A stretch of 64,000 bases of DNA from Astropecten irregularis (GCA_963971285.1 OZ020260.1:4746798-4810797), one strand, 5' to 3'. Positions 1 to 13,459 are shown, counted from the stretch's first letter. Made by a program: numbers and translations. Notes: generated by a model from the letters alone, not told the origin.

Positions 1-1388
1 ACATCCATACAACGAACACTCTATTATACTCTGTATTTCTGTATATGCTATTCCAGTGTAGTGTTACAACGGCAATACATCGCCAATTGGCAATACAATC
101 GTAATGTTATCTACGTATACAAGCTGCGTGCTATATATTCCACACATGGGATTGAGAGTTAATTAATAATGACCAGTGTTGACAGTGAGGTTATATAGCC
201 TTGCCTGTGTGACAGTTTCTGCCTCGGAGCGTGTACCACACAGTGCTATAATCCAACCACATACATCACACAAAAAGAAGGGAAAAATTTGAGAGAAAGA
301 AAAAAAATCTAGAAACTGACTCATTGTAAAACCCAAGCAAATTGAAATGAAAAGGCAATTGTAGTCATCAGATTCAGTGTGGTGTTGTTTTTTTGTTACC
401 GTGGACCGATAGCAATCTGTGTTCAACTATATACCAGGGATTGAGTCATATACTTCTGTTCCTTTCATCTGCGAAAAAGCTAAAATCCTGAATCTGTATA
501 CGGCAATCAGTGGTGGTATAGTGGGGTGATGGTTGGTTGTGTCATGCGCCACGGGGGAGGGGAAGGGGGGAGGGGGGAGGGGGAATTGGCTGGTGTATAT
601 ATCATTTCATATTTGGGCCAGCTTTTGTTACATTTTTTTTTGTTCCCGGCGATCGACGGCGCATGCAACCATTTCGGTTGCCTGGGGTCTATAACCCAGG
701 TAAACACTGCTCGCTTGCCTGGTCGTGTTTACTCAGTCGCACGCCGAAAGCAGAAAGACCTTTCCCCCCTCCACAACAACAACAATAAAACAAAAGAAAT
801 CTCGTGTTCCATTGCCATGGTAACTGCATCCCTTTGTTATCTGGAGAAAAAAAAAATGCAGTGAAAATCAGGACGGTCATTTTTTCCTTTTGTTATTTTA
901 TTCTTCCAACACAAAATGTAGCGAGAGAGCTGAAAAAGTGCCCGCGTAATGCAATATCCCGGACGTTGTTGCTATGCAAACGGAAGGCAGTGACAAGTCA
1001 TAAAAACTCATTTTCTCTGTGTGTATAAAGGTTATAGTATTTTTGTCTCCGTTTTTTTTTTTGGAGAGAGAATTTTTTTTTTTCCTCAGGGAAACTCGCT
1101 GCATCCTCACGTGGCCATGGTAGACTTCTATTGTTGTCTCGCTATGACCATACGTTTTTGTCTGATAACCTGCTTTTTCGCGTATATCGGGACCTTTTTT
1201 TTTTGGTGCTTGGAGCAAAATTGTTAGTGCTTAAGCAGTTTTACGAGATAAGTCCCTTTGGTTCTTAGGTGGGTTTATAAGGGATAACTCGGGGCTATCT
1301 CCCGCGGTTGGAAGCCACGGGATCACGGTAAACTGGCGTATATATCGGCCCGTCCCGTCACTCGCTTCGCGTTAATCAAACCATTCGA
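1..1388. other. Non-coding stretch with G-rich tract and poly-T runs
   Basis: No gene is recognised. It has a G-rich tract at 553-584, several A/T homopolymers (for example 1052-1061 and 1074-1083) and small reading frames that look random. Confidence 0.5.
553..584 (+). other. G-rich tract, potential G-quadruplex
   Basis: At least four runs of four or more G separated by one or two A in a 32 bp block. This fits the G-quadruplex sequence rule on the plus strand. Confidence 0.5.
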
Positions 1389-1472
1389 GGGGTCGATTTC
1401 ACCAAACTCATCACAACTTACTATCAATCGTAGGACTTATGATGCATTGTACCCAACTTTAGGATACGCTGG
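1389..1472. repeat. Family C inverted-repeat element, left part only (C1)
   Basis: Begins GGGGTCGATTTCACCAA and shares the ACTTACTATCAATCGTAGGA segment with the full copy at 62718-62858. It breaks off about 80 bp in, where family B sequence begins, so it is a truncated or recombined copy. Confidence 0.65.
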
Positions 1473-1612
1473 GTTTATAAATACACCATTTCATCAGGCG
1501 GAAATATTTGAACAATATGTTTCTATACCAGCACCATCTTCATATCCTAAAAGTTATTCCTAAATCTGTGAACATTTCTGTTTGGGTACGTTACCAATCC
1601 TGTACCTTTAAA
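1473..1612 (-). repeat. Family B inverted-repeat element, partial (B4)
   Basis: Matches the terminal part of the copies at 8297 and 45963. It has AAATACACCATTTCA, then GTTACCAATCCTGTACCTTT at the end. The far end is missing, and it is joined directly to family C sequence on the left and lies about 10 bp from family D on the right. Confidence 0.65.
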
Positions 1613-1622
1613 TTATCATATT

Positions 1623-1751
1623 GGGTGCATTCGTTTAGCTCCCCCGGGTCAGCCCTTTCTGGGAATGATCGTGTTTTACTGCACAAAACGAGCGAGAGAA
1701 TGGGGACGAGGTTGACTGGTGTCGACCCGGGGGAGTTAAACGAATGCACCC
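1623..1751. repeat. Family D inverted-repeat element (D1)
   Basis: About 129 bp, with near-perfect terminal inverted repeats starting GGGTGCATTCGTTTAGCT. A second copy in opposite internal orientation is at 15709-15832. There is no coding capacity; it is a MITE-like non-autonomous DNA transposon. The superfamily is not clear because no certain target-site duplication is visible. Confidence 0.75.
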
Positions 1752-2264
1752 TATGTTAAAACCAGCACCAACGAACGCGCACAAGCGCGCGCATTAAACA
1801 TACACCGCATGTACGCATATTACGTCTCGGCCTTGATTTTGCCTGTATACATTCATTTTCCCGACATAACCGCTTCATACGCATGGGTTGATGTTGTTTT
1901 GTTTTGTTTTTAAATGTGAGTGTCTCAAACACAGGGCCTCTTGTTCTATTCGGGGACAATCATTCTTACCATTGTTTTGGCCGTGACACAGTACGCAGCA
2001 GCACGGTATTCTTTTCTTGGAGCTAGCGACATACAGGGAGAGAATACAAACGGTCGCTGTCGCGTGGACGGATCAATAGTGTCAATAATTGCCGTCTTCG
2101 TTTATTTTTCTCATTCCAATTTCGCTCGACCATTATTTTTGTGTTACTTTATGCATGGAGGTAGAAATATATCTGCCTGCCATGCTTTATGCGTTTGTGT
2201 GGGCTTGTGTGTATGTTAATAGGTGTGATGTTGTGCAATTTGGAGCTGTACCGTGAATGACTAT

Positions 2265-2478
2265 AGGGCCCTGCTTAGCACACACATTTTGCTAGCCATG
2301 AAATATCAGGCTTCATGCATAAAAACATGATTGACGACAAAAATGCCAATTTTGCGATTGTTCTTTGGCTGTTGTTCGCGGATCATCATGACTATGAAAT
2401 GGAATTGTTAATAGTTTGTTTTATTGAGTGCTCAAGAAATATGGTGCTAAGCAATATTTTTTGTGCTTAGCAAGGGTC
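2265..2478. repeat. Family E fold-back element (E1)
   Basis: Runs from GGGCCCTGCTTAGCAC to GTGCTTAGCAAGGGTC. Its interior (TTGTTCTTTGGCTGTTGTTC) is shared with E2 at 7723, so these two form one subfamily. The ends are inverted-repeat related. Confidence 0.6.
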
Positions 2479-3257
2479 ATGTGTGGGTCGCGTATCTTCA
2501 TGCATTTACTTCAGATACTTGTCTGGTCGTGGTAAGACAATTAGGCCGTAGGCCTATCATGTGTCAATGAGTCGTGGGTCCTAGAGTTTGTACCATAATC
2601 AAAGGCACATCCAAAGACCTTTCTTTTGAACCCCTCCTTTTCAAGTCCCATCTTGTTTCCCCAAGTAGTATTTCAGCCAAAACGAGATGGTCTTTTACTA
2701 AAAGGAATCTGTCCATTTTGTAATTGCATTTCTTCAAACTGTTCTGACAGGTATATACGGGCCTACATGTATGAGTGACAACAGTTTGCGCCTTAAATGT
2801 TTAATTCTGTACACAAAATCCCATATTATATGCCGGCTACCCGCGAAAGCGTCTCTCTGTATAGGCTTGTATGTACAACATGGAACTACGCACATAGTCC
2901 TCCGGGCGGGATATGGCGGTGTTTTCTAACCGTGTGCTAATTCACACCGTATCCAGGTCACTCGGAAACCGAGCTGACCTCCTCCCGTCACGGTCCGGTT
3001 CATGGACAGAATGATGGCGGTGGATTCGCTCGAGCTGAAACAATTGGAGTCCGAAACCGATTTTAATTACTGTCACTCTGCAATATTGGTTTATAGGGAC
3101 TTGTCATCTGGGATCTATCTATCATGGTACGATTTGGGTTAGATTTGGTTAGTCTTTTTGTTTTATTTTCATATGAATTTCAAATAAACGCCAGAATTTT
3201 GCATTATTTTTGTGACCCGGGGAAGAATGCTTCACTGAGTTTAATTTGTGATTAACC
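2479..3257. other. Non-coding stretch, nothing recognised
   Basis: AT-rich unique-looking DNA. No exon, RNA gene or repeat was recognised. Confidence 0.4.
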
Positions 3258-3424
3258 TAGACTTGCAGGCAAGTCGTTCGAAGTCGCGTGGATATCGTCT
3301 CTTTTCGAGAGCCGAACTCTCGCCGTAGCCATGGGTCTCGCGAGAAAATAGAGCGGTTTCGCGAGAGTTGCGTGAAAGATGAGACGATCACCACCGCGAC
3401 TTCGAACAACTTGCTTGCAAGTCT
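3258..3424. repeat. Palindromic element G (MITE-like)
   Basis: Inverted arms of about 45 bp: AGACTTGCAGGCAAGTCGTT on the left, and the same word with a few changes in reverse complement on the right, continuing through TTCGAAGTCGCG and ATCGTCTC. The centre is CpG-rich (TCTCGCGAGA). No coding. Confidence 0.7.
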
Positions 3425-3579
3425 GTTTCACCCAGCTGCCAATGTTTACAGTTGCAGTTTATATTTCTGACACAAACTCCCGGATTTTTTTTCAAAACCC
3501 TGATTCGTTTAACGCCCTCTTTTGTCGAGTTTGCGCCAGTCAGACGTATCTGTATCTGGTATTGAGACCAATTAGTGGG

Positions 3580-3720
3580 AACGTTAGGCCGTGGCTCAAT
3601 TCTCTGGCTGCGACTACAAATAACACACAAGTCTCTGAAAATGGCTGCAGTCACTAGTGGCTGCCTTAGGTACATGCGTAATTTGCAGCCGCAGCCAGAG
3701 AATTGGCACACGGTCTCACA
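3580..3720. repeat. Palindromic element H (MITE-like)
   Basis: Inverted arms of about 45 bp sharing CAATTCTCTGGCTGCG in opposite orientation (3597-3612 and 3689-3704), with GTGGC/GTGTGC-type flanks. The central loop is short. It lies only 155 bp from element G. Confidence 0.65.
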
Positions 3721-6700
3721 GTGGTTTGGCGCGCGCGGGTTTGTATGAGAATCAACACGCGCCATGGTGTCCACGCTGGCCTCGCCATTATAATTCGACA
3801 TCAAGTCAAAATGTGCGTTTGACAGATAAAACAAAAATATTAGTGAAACGGCTTTCGCCTGTCTCGCTCAAATCACAGATGATGGTCTTCTCTAACTCGC
3901 CCTCCAATATTATCATTTGCCCGTCAGCGTATAAACGTCACTAACCGCCTGTAGCGGCCCTACTCGGGACTTCAGGCCGGTGGCCAAGTCTAATTGACGC
4001 GTTGGCCAACAGAAAAGGCGATGGGCCCCCATCTCTGTAACAATTATTCCCATTGTGGGCATCAGTTATCCACTTAAGCTCTTATTGACGGAAAAAACAA
4101 AATGGGAATTTTTTTTTGAAGGGGGGGGGGGGGGGGGGGGGGTCATTTTTACCCGTCAGTCTCACTATAAATATAGTCCCTCCTCTTTTTTTCCACTTCC
4201 CCGGTTTTGTAAGCCTGCGTGATTCCGCGGTGACAGCATGGGGGCTTGGGCGTTGGAGTGCCGGGCTGGACTTTGTATTTTGCTCTTCGTGTTCATCGTG
4301 GGGGATGGCAACCTTGTGAATCCCTTCTTCTACCTCATCTTTTTTTTTCTCTTGTTCATTCTCTCTCTGTCTCCTGGCTTGGGAGATGAGATGGGCGTTC
4401 ATTGTTGCTTTTGTTCTGGCTCTCACCCCAGCTACTGTTTATGTGGCCCCGTCGTGTTGACAGAATCAACACGGTGAGGTTTCTCGGCAAATATACCCCC
4501 CGTTCCCCCTCTGCCATGCATGCATGCATGCATGCCTCGCCGCGGCTGTTTCCTCCCCTATCTCCCTCCCCGGCCCCCCTTTCCAAGTCCCATCCATTCA
4601 TGGCAACACGGTAGAGGGCTTATGTTCTGGCCCGAACAATATTGGCACAATACAGGCCCATAATCTTCTTTCAATATTTGCATTTCGCCCCGTTTCATCG
4701 GGCGGCTTTCTTTTCCCCATCACCCACTCCCTCACGTCGTACCCCACCTTCCTGTTCGTTTCACGTCTCATCTCCTTGTATGCATTTTATATAGCCATTG
4801 CTTGCTTCCTTGGCGATGGTGAGAAGTGAGCTCAAATCTTTTCTTTTCACGTGGTCCCTCTTTATATGCTCCCTTATCTATCTCTCCCCTGGCTCGATCA
4901 GGCTCTCTGTAGTACAAACAGTATTAGTTCTCTACCCTTTGTCTTGGATGTTTAAATATTCACAGATTTTGACTGTGTCTTCCTCTTCTTTCACACCATT
5001 TTTGCTCTTTTTTTTCTATTTTTGTCCTTAAAATTTATTTTCTATTCCTCTTCTGTGACTATATGATTGTTTCAATTTTTTTCTTTCCTTCCCTCTTTTG
5101 CTCTTTCCCTTTTCTCTATCACTTTGACTGTTCATCGTCGTTGGCTTGGTCTCTTTGTTTTCTCTTTTAAAAAGATGTATCCGTATTGAAGCAGTGTGAG
5201 TGCATGTCCAATGTAATGTGCGGACTAAGGGGTCGGGCTGGTCTTGTTCCTGGACGCGTCTCAGCGTATTCTACTATATTCATCGCATTGTTGTTGTCTA
5301 TAGTCGGTTATCAATCAGATAAAAAAAAAAAAAGATGATGTAGAATAGCGCCCTCTATATAGTTCTGACTGCGTTGCTGGCAATTTTCAAATTCCTCATT
5401 CTCTTTTTTTTTTCTTTTTTTTTTGTCGAGTAATGCGCTTTGTCTGGTTGTTCAATCATTCACTGTGTTAAGTTTAATTTATTTCATTCTCATCTACATT
5501 GCTTTTAATGTGCGTTGGTAAATAACGCTTGGTGCATTGTCAAAATGTATATTTGCTCGCTCATAGAATTCTCCGGATTTAATCTCCCGGTTTTACTCCA
5601 ATTTCCACCCTGCCCCCCGTCAATTTTACCCCGCATACCCTATCCTCTGCCCCCAGGGAAGGGGAGAGAAGAGAACACCCCTATAACAAATTGGCGAGTT
5701 ATACGAGGGGAGGGGGCAGAGCAATTGACTCGACTCCGCTATACCTCTCTCTCCTCGGTCTATACCCACCCCTCCCCTTCCTGGCCCTTCGTGAAAGAAA
5801 GAATAAAATGAAATGACGGGGTTTTATTTATTGGTCGCATGAATCTCAATGGACCATGACCGTCTCCCATTCAAGTTCGACGGGAATTACCCCATCCGGG
5901 CATCCATCAAACAAAAAGTCTCCCTTTGCAAAGCAACCCATCCTCCCTCCACCCCTTTCCCTCCGTCATCAACCCCAGCATCCCACAAACTTGTCCATCG
6001 CCGACGGGCAAGACAGAAACTGACTGAACAAAACACAAAAATCTGAATCCATTGCCCCCTGGCGTTTTCTCTGTTCTCATAATATATCCCTGTTTCCTAT
6101 ACCCCCCCCCCCCCCTTCCTCCAAGTCTCGTTGGTCCAACAACACACAAAATATTATATTTGACGTGCATTGTCATGTGTTTCAGCTTAACCAGTCCTGG
6201 ATAATAGTCTATGGGGAGGGGGGAGGGGAAGGGGAGGAGGGGAAGGGGACCTAGCAGAGCGACAAAGGCAATCGTATATGACCGGACAACGATGTGGTGT
6301 ACTTTTATATTTGAGCGAGTTTATAGTGGGGGAGCATAGGTCTAGGCCTTCAACCGGGGTAATTTTATGTTTTAACGTGCTCGGCGAGAGCGTTCATCCA
6401 TCAGGGGGATTAGGGCCGCGGCGCCTCGGCCTGGCCGCCCCGACCGCCCTGGCATGCCCAGGCCCCAGCGACTTGTTGCTCGGCAATTAGGACTCCCGTC
6501 ATCGGCAAAGGGGGAAAAAGAGAGGCAATTTATTACAGTTTCCGAGTTGGAGGAAGCGGGGAAGGATAAGAAGAAGTATAAAAAGCCATTGAAAAAAAGC
6601 GATTATATTTCTTTTTCTCTGCTTTGGTCTTATTTTGTGGCCAGGGTACATGGACCTCTTAATAACAAGTAAATGCCAAGTTCACTTTAATGAGATGGTG

Positions 6701-7367
6701 CTCAGAATCGAGTGTCGAAATTACGGTGCTTCTGGTCTCTTGTTCACGGTGATTGAACGGGCATTTCCGAACGTATAGCGGTTTTTTCTTTAACCCAGCA
6801 CACATATTTTGTTCTGATTTACCACGCGAGCCGTTAAGACAGCACCGTCCATTCATTTTGATCATCTTTCTCCCATCAGTAGCACGCCCTCTGCTTTATT
6901 ATGTCATCAATCTCACCCCCTCCCGCACCAAAACAAAATGATCAGAACTTCATTATTAAAGTTAATGGACAGAATTTATGCATTATAACTGCAATCAAGA
7001 CACGCAAAACAGACACGGATAGTACAATATACCGCCGAGGTAGGCCTTAGGCAAGAAAGCCTGCCACGACCTCATCGGTATACGAAATGACTAAATCACA
7101 ACATTTATGACCGTACCAAAAGTCTAACGTTGTTTATCAAATCCAATGATGTACAATATTATGTTGGACCAGCCAGCCCTTTGCACACTTGTGGCGTAAC
7201 TTACCAATGATAATACAGGCAATACATGCATCCACTGTCCCATCGCATTATGAACGATGTTCTACACAGTTGGAAGTGTTATTATCCAAGAAAGTACAAA
7301 GTCCACCGAGATGTGGTTTTTATTTTCGAGCGATATTCTTATTTCATGCTCGCACATTAAAAGTACT
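3721..7367. other. Non-coding stretch with strong pyrimidine bias
   Basis: No gene is recognised. It contains a G homopolymer of about 23 bases (4120-4142), a GCAT repeat (4515-4535), C/T-rich DNA from about 4320 to 5160, an A-run at 5321-5333, a C-run near 6102-6115 and a G-rich tract at 6213-6249. The pyrimidine skew generates hydrophobic-looking spurious reading frames. Confidence 0.5.
6213..6249 (+). other. G-rich tract, potential G-quadruplex
   Basis: Six G-runs of at least two to six bases separated by A or AA, with at least four runs of four G. This fits a plus-strand G-quadruplex. Confidence 0.5.
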
Positions 7368-7537
7368 GGCGATTCACAACAGTGCGCCACCGTGAGTTTG
7401 CAACGCGTTGGCTAATAATTATTTGTCGACAAACGGCATATCTTTCCACATGCGCAGTTTGTCGACCAAATTAATTCCGCGCATTGTGATTGGCCAACGC
7501 GTTGGAAACTCATGGTGGCGCACTATTGTGAATCGCC
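7368..7537. repeat. Palindromic element F, probably TA-flanked
   Basis: Inverted arms of about 50 bp starting GGCGATTCACAACAGTGCGC and matching the right end in reverse complement. They continue through GAGTTT.CAACGCGTTGGC. Both arms are preceded by TAC, compatible with a TA target site (Tc1/mariner-type MITE). It has no internal coding. Confidence 0.7.
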
Positions 7538-7722
7538 CGTATTTATACAAATATGCCTAATAAAACCAAGACATTCCTTAATTATATTCATCTTGAAATT
7601 TACACCTCAGCTCGCCATTCATGGCGGTGGTTTGGCTATTTGGGTAGTGAGGGACATTTTCACAGTGTATTTTGGTATCGCAGACGCTTTGCGGCGTCCC
7701 ACATGTTGGAGGTACTAGTCCA

Positions 7723-7953
7723 CGGCCCTGCTTAGCACAAACATTTGCTAACCATGAAATATCTGTCTTAAAGAAAACAGGATTATCGCCCAAATTTCCA
7801 TGCGCTGTGTATCACTTGTGATTGTTCTTTGGCTGTTGTTCGCTGACCATGAATATCAAATGGAATAAGTTAATGGTGGTTTGTTTTTATTGAGCAAGAC
7901 AATTTGTGCTAAGCCATTTATTTGGGCTTAACAGCTCCATGAAATTGGCCCCA
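7723..7953. repeat. Family E fold-back element (E2)
   Basis: Begins GGCCCTGCTTAGCACAAACA and ends CAGCTCCATGAAATTGGCCC, the shared family end. The interior is close to E1, including the TTGTTCTTTGGCTGTTGTTC word. Confidence 0.7.
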
Positions 7954-8296
7954 CGATTTTTAAAAGACAGCACGCGGTATAATAATTGCAAGCCGTGCAA
8001 CGTCCGCTTTCACCGGCCAGGCCTAATTACACCTGACACGAATAATGTATCCATCCACGGCAATAAAAGCGTGCCAGTGTGACTGATGTCACCTCGCGCC
8101 TCGTTAAAACAGCTGCGATTGCATGTCGCGCTATATACAGTGCGTATATTATAACATGCATATTAGTGTTCAGGATGTATTGCGCGTTCACTCGATCGAA
8201 CGAGTACAGGGTGCGATCGTTGACACACACACGCCTGACATGTTTGAACGTTAACCAAAAACGGATCGCGAGAGATTTGACAGATTTATGAATCTT

Positions 8297-8671
8297 TTAA
8301 AGGTACAGTACAGGATTGGTAACATACCCCAAACAGAAATGTTCACTGATTTACTGAATAATTTCAGGATATGAAGATGATGCTAGTAGAAACATACCGT
8401 TAAAAACATTTCCGCCTGAAATGGTGTGTTTATCCAGAAATTAGTCAAACAAAGATCGAAAACAGTTTTGATCTCGGGGTAAGATCAAAACCATTCTTTA
8501 TGTTTTATAAGAATAATTGAGTCGGGTTTTGGCGCTCACGTGACTTAGATGTCCGATTGAGCTCAAATTTTCACATGCAGGCTCATCATGTTATGTACAT
8601 GCTGGATCAGACAAAGTGTGAGTGCTGCTCTGTAATCTTTAGCAATAATGTATTCACAGTCGCACCTTTAA
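8297..8671 (+). repeat. Family B inverted-repeat element, full copy (B1)
   Basis: About 375 bp, bounded by TTAA. The left end is AAAGGTACAGTACAGGATTG; the right end finishes CACCTTTAA. The interior includes TCCGATTGAGCTCAAATTTT and ATGCTGGATCAGACAAAGTG, shared with copies at 36402 and 45963. It is a non-autonomous element without coding sequence. Confidence 0.75.
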
Positions 8672-10984
8672 AGGTATCCCATGTGATAAAAACCGCTTTT
8701 GCAGATAAAAGACCTGTAACTCCCACGTTATGATAATTAAAGTCATTGTATGCATTATTATATTCATAAGTTTTAACCTAGTTTTGGCCGAGTATCCCAA
8801 CAATAATATTTTACGTCGATTTTGCTGCATTTGGTATTAAACCATTGTGTACACAATTGCTGCGCAGTTATTCTCACATTGGTGAAAAATCAATCTTCAA
8901 TGCACTGAAATCGGCGTCAAAGCAGAATAGTTGAACGTTTTAAACTGTCCATTTATAACACGTTCACAAACGTGGTGAATAGCGTTGTAACTGACGATCA
9001 CACGATAACTTGCTGAAAGCCTTATGGTGTGCGTGTGTGTATAATATGCAAATTCAAACGTGATTCACGTTAGGAATAAACGTTTTCACGCAAGTTATAA
9101 CGTGTAAACGCGGTTTCTTTGAAAGTTGCACATTTACAATTACAAATCCAACGTGGTTCACACTAGTCTGATTTGTGATTCACGGTCTGTAAAGTGCAAA
9201 ATGTACTACTCCCCAATTGTATGCACGCTTCTTCAGAGTTCCACGCTGTTTCACACTGATAAAAGAAATTATGTGCGCCGTTTACACTTGAAATAAACTT
9301 CTCTCCCGAAAGTGCATTCGTACACATGTGCAACATCAACCGCTTACTTTCACACCAGCAACACATTTATATTGGGTCATCACATGCAGTTGTCTGAAGT
9401 GGGTCTCCATTTTTGTCAGTGAACCAGTGATGAGAGTAAGAAGGAAAAAAAGGCCCTGGGGAATATCACACAGCCTTGCCTTAATGAGAAAACCTTTCAC
9501 TTTTAATAATTCCTTCAAGCTCCATTAAGCAGACCTTCCGTCATCTGCCGTGCAATGACCCAGATCGCCGTCTCTCTGTCCCGCTTATCGGCCTTCCACT
9601 TTCCCTTGTACTTCCCTCACTTATCTCCGGCCATGGCCATATTGCTCTGTCCACTTGATGCCGTGCCGTGCCACAGCAAAACGGGTAATAAGTCCGCTCA
9701 GTTCCAAGATTGTTTCAAATCGAAATGAACCTGGAAGGAATTTCCACTCTGTTAAATCACACATTTAATAATGAGTGAGGTATATTTTCCTCTGGTTTCT
9801 GACTGGAAGGAATTTGTATTACTTAGGATTTTATTCGATTTGGGTAGGTCGACAGAGTAATGCCGACAACAGATTGTCGTCAATAGCTGTGGAACGGCCT
9901 GTTTGACATCTGTGGCGACTTATTACTTATTTTGAAGAAGCCTGTCACACTGCTCATTATGCTTGTCTAGTTTTGGACTCTAAAGCGACCCATCTTCATA
10001 TGCTTTATGCATTTTACCAAATTTTTGTATGGTGCGGTCGACCACTTTCTCGACCCAAACTGTCGACATACGTCGACACTGTCGAAATCAGCCGTGCACA
10101 TTACTATAAAGATCTCGACAATAGTGAACATCTGGAAGCCACAGTATGAGCAAAAACTGTGCACGGCAAACCTGATTCACAGATGGTTTGTGGAATAAAT
10201 AACTCTCTCTTCTCGATTGAAAGAAACACATTTATATTTAGCATGACAAAAAAACAAATCATTCAGTGATACATGGCCTTTCAGAAAATCCCCTAAAATT
10301 ACTCCCTTTTGTGGGGCAAATGGCATTTTGTTCTCATAAATATGAAATAGTAAATTTGCAATTCAAAAACGTTTGATTTTTAAAATCAAACGAAACAGCT
10401 GTGAAACTAGGTGAAATCACTGTAAAGGCATTGACAGCAGCCGTTACTTTTTGCATGCATAATTAACCGTATTCGTTCAACAGTCATTTTATATTATGAA
10501 TCTTTTTGCTTTTATCAGAATTTTTTTGAGAGATGAAGCGTGAATTGACATTTTAAAAGCCTGTTTTGGCATTTGAAAAGGATCCTGCTAGGATCGAACT
10601 TATGTTATGTCCTCCTAGTTCTATGCATGGTCATTATTTCATGTCATTATTGTGGCTGATGAGCAGTTTGCAGCAGTTGTTGTAGTTCATTTTAAAGCTA
10701 ATGCGATTTTAGAATGAGGGTTAAAGGAAGAAAAACCGAAGCAAAGAATACAAATAGTTAGATTTGTAGAAGTGTATATGATGATTGCATAGCATTAGCT
10801 GACAGATATAACTATAGGCAATGTACATGTATAGGCCTACTCACAGCCACGGCACAAGAAATGCCCATTTGAAAAGCTGTATTCATATAAATTATTACTC
10901 TATTGTCCCTGTCAGGGAAAGGGCATCATTTACAGGCAGATTGAAGTCCAAAGCTGTACGGCGAAATTCTGATGGATGACCAGT
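8672..10984. other. Non-coding stretch with one perfect hairpin
   Basis: Mostly AT-rich unique DNA. The one structure seen is the 11-1-11 palindrome at 10370-10392. No exon was recognised. Confidence 0.4.
10370..10392. repeat. Perfect 11 bp inverted repeat
   Basis: CGTTTGATTTT and its exact reverse complement are separated by a single T. It is short and AT-rich, so it may be chance. Confidence 0.5.
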
Positions 10985-11198
10985 GGCCAATTTCATAGAG
11001 CAGCTAAAGCACCAAAATTTGCTTAAGCACCAAAACGTTGGTAAATAAAATCAGTATGCCAGCCAAAACTCCTTGTGAATGTTATGCTCAGCAAACAATG
11101 GCAGAATACAAGTCAAAAGCAGTAAACAAAATTGGTAAAATTTGGTTGGCAATCCTGTTTGATCAAGGAAGACTTTGGCCCTAGCTCTGCGGGCCATA
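10985..11198. repeat. Family E fold-back element (E3)
   Basis: Begins GGCCAATTTCATAGAGCAGC and contains GCTTAAGCACC, GCCAGCCAAAACTCC and TGTGAATGTTATGCTCAGCA. These are shared with E5 (46663) and, inverted, with E4 (24841). Confidence 0.75.
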
Positions 11199-13459
11199 TT
11201 TCTTAAAGGTCCGCTGTATGTTAGCCCACATAATTATGCAGGTGAAAAACGAGGACAGGCCTCGGAAGAACTGTGGGGCCCTGGCCTGTTTTTTAAAACC
11301 TCGTGCCCTCTCTTATTATAACCAGGAAAGGGTTGCTGGGCGATAGCTCTGGGATCGCATATCACTTACAAGATTATTCATGGTGTAGCGATTATAAGGA
11401 TGTATATTGATATTAATGTCTGTGTCTGTAATTCATTTAATTATTGTCCACCTTGAACGCAAACCTCGCGGTGCATAGCGTGAAAGGTTATTCACCACAG
11501 CTTCGCTCACCGTCATCGGTATATCCATTCATAAATTGGATTTATTATTTATACTATTATTATATTATTATTCTACCAATTTTTACTTCTTTTTTTATTA
11601 TTTTCCCCCTCAATTCACACTTCTTATAAAAGAAAAATTGTGGGTAGGTAAACAGATGCTGCAGTTTCGGGGGTGAAAGTTCCCTATTTTTGCCGTGGTG
11701 CCAGAGGGCACCTGGGTTTAAGACCGGCTGTACCAAGCCTTCGGGGCGAAAATTAGTCGCCGCGGTTTGATTGGCTGAACGGCTCGTTCCCCAGTGCCAT
11801 CTATTTTTCTTTGCCTTGGCTAAGATCCACCGCTCTCTCTAAAGCGTCCCTTCCTGCCTCTACCCTATCCCCGGTCTCTCTGTGGTTTTTTCCTCCCTTC
11901 TTCTTCCAGCCCCGTGCGCCGAACCTTTAGAGTATGGCCAGCCGTGCGGAAGAAACAGGAACAGCGGTTTTATTTTTCCCCCTGCTGCTGCACGACGATG
12001 GCACGAAAAACGGGCACGCTACACAGTTAGGCCCCGATCGCTTTTGACACCACACCGTGGGGGCCGGGGCCCAAGCATGATGCTCGCTCCCCGGCCGATG
12101 CACGCACGGCCCAGACTCGGCCAAACTATAGGAGCCCGATGCCAAGTAAGGGAAAGAAGAAAAATCCAAACGAGGAGAAAAGAAAAAACACGGGAAGGAA
12201 GCGAACGGAAAGGGAGAAGGGGGAGAGAGATGAAAAAACTCCCGTAAAAACATTCAAACCACCCTGCTTGCCCATGCACCCATCCCACGTGTATGACCCA
12301 ATTACCTGGTCCACTGATTGCCTTCTACCCCCCTCTTTACCCCCGTGCCTGTTGACGGACGCTCAGGCTCATTTTGCCGGCGTGAACTTCGTGTTTCGCC
12401 CGGGGCCCTCGTATTGATCGTGTTTAATGTAGCAATGACCATAATACCCGCACCAACATTAAAAATCCCCCCTCTCTCTCTAGCTCACTCTCTCCCTCTG
12501 AAGGATGCCAAGTATGGAACGAAGACATTTTTTTTCTCTTTTTCAAGAAGACGAGGAAAGAAAAAAAAATCTCCAGGTCATTCTCATAATGTTTAATGGT
12601 GATTATTATTCACAGTCGCCGACATCGGTCCGTAATTTCATTAAAATTCTGTAATGCGCTCACAACCTAGACAAGGTTTTGTTTGGGGCAGTCGCGTCGA
12701 CTGAGTTGTACCGTACCAGCGCGCTTATTTACGGCAGGTCGTCAGCGTGAGACTGGCTCCTGATGCGTGGCATCCCCCAACCAAGCAGCAGCAGCTAGCT
12801 AGCTGCCACAGCGAACGACCTCCGTGACCAACCGCTCGAAACAAATTCTCTCCACTAATTAGTCCCATGGGAATGGCAACCTGTTATGGAATTAAAAAAA
12901 AAAGAACACTCCGCCAACCAAAAAAAACAAACCTCCGCAAGGCCGACCATCTATAACCAGAATTTAATTACAAATTGACGACACGGGAATCTCCACACTT
13001 TTGGCTCACCGTATAGTCACACTGCACGTAGCAGCACATTGTCAGTTAGTGTGTAACAACTAACATTACACGATATGATACCCTTCTTACATACAATTAT
13101 CTCCAGCGTAATTACAACCGCGAAGTCCTTGCTACAAACGGGCGATGACTTGCTAGACTCATTACCCGATTAAGAACGAGATACACATATAATGATATAA
13201 GACCTTGATGTTCCCCTTGTGGTTTATCTTGTTATCACCTCTCTAATGGTTAACTCAAGTAATTACCTCGTAGCTATTAGTGTCTTGTGGTCGACTATAA
13301 AAGCAATTACTTTGTAATCATAATTGCCTTGTTTATGGGGTACAGTTACCGCGTTGCGTTTATGTAATTGGCTTGTGATGACTTCAATACAACACTTTTT
13401 TTCATGATAACATTCGTGTCACATAGGCCTGATCAAAATTACCTCCAATACTTGTGTCA
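11199..13459. other. Non-coding stretch, nothing firm recognised
   Basis: Contains a purine-rich block near 12140-12240 and pyrimidine-rich blocks. From about 13200 onward degenerate GATTACCTTGTAATC-like words foreshadow the minisatellite that follows. No exon was recognised. Confidence 0.4.
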
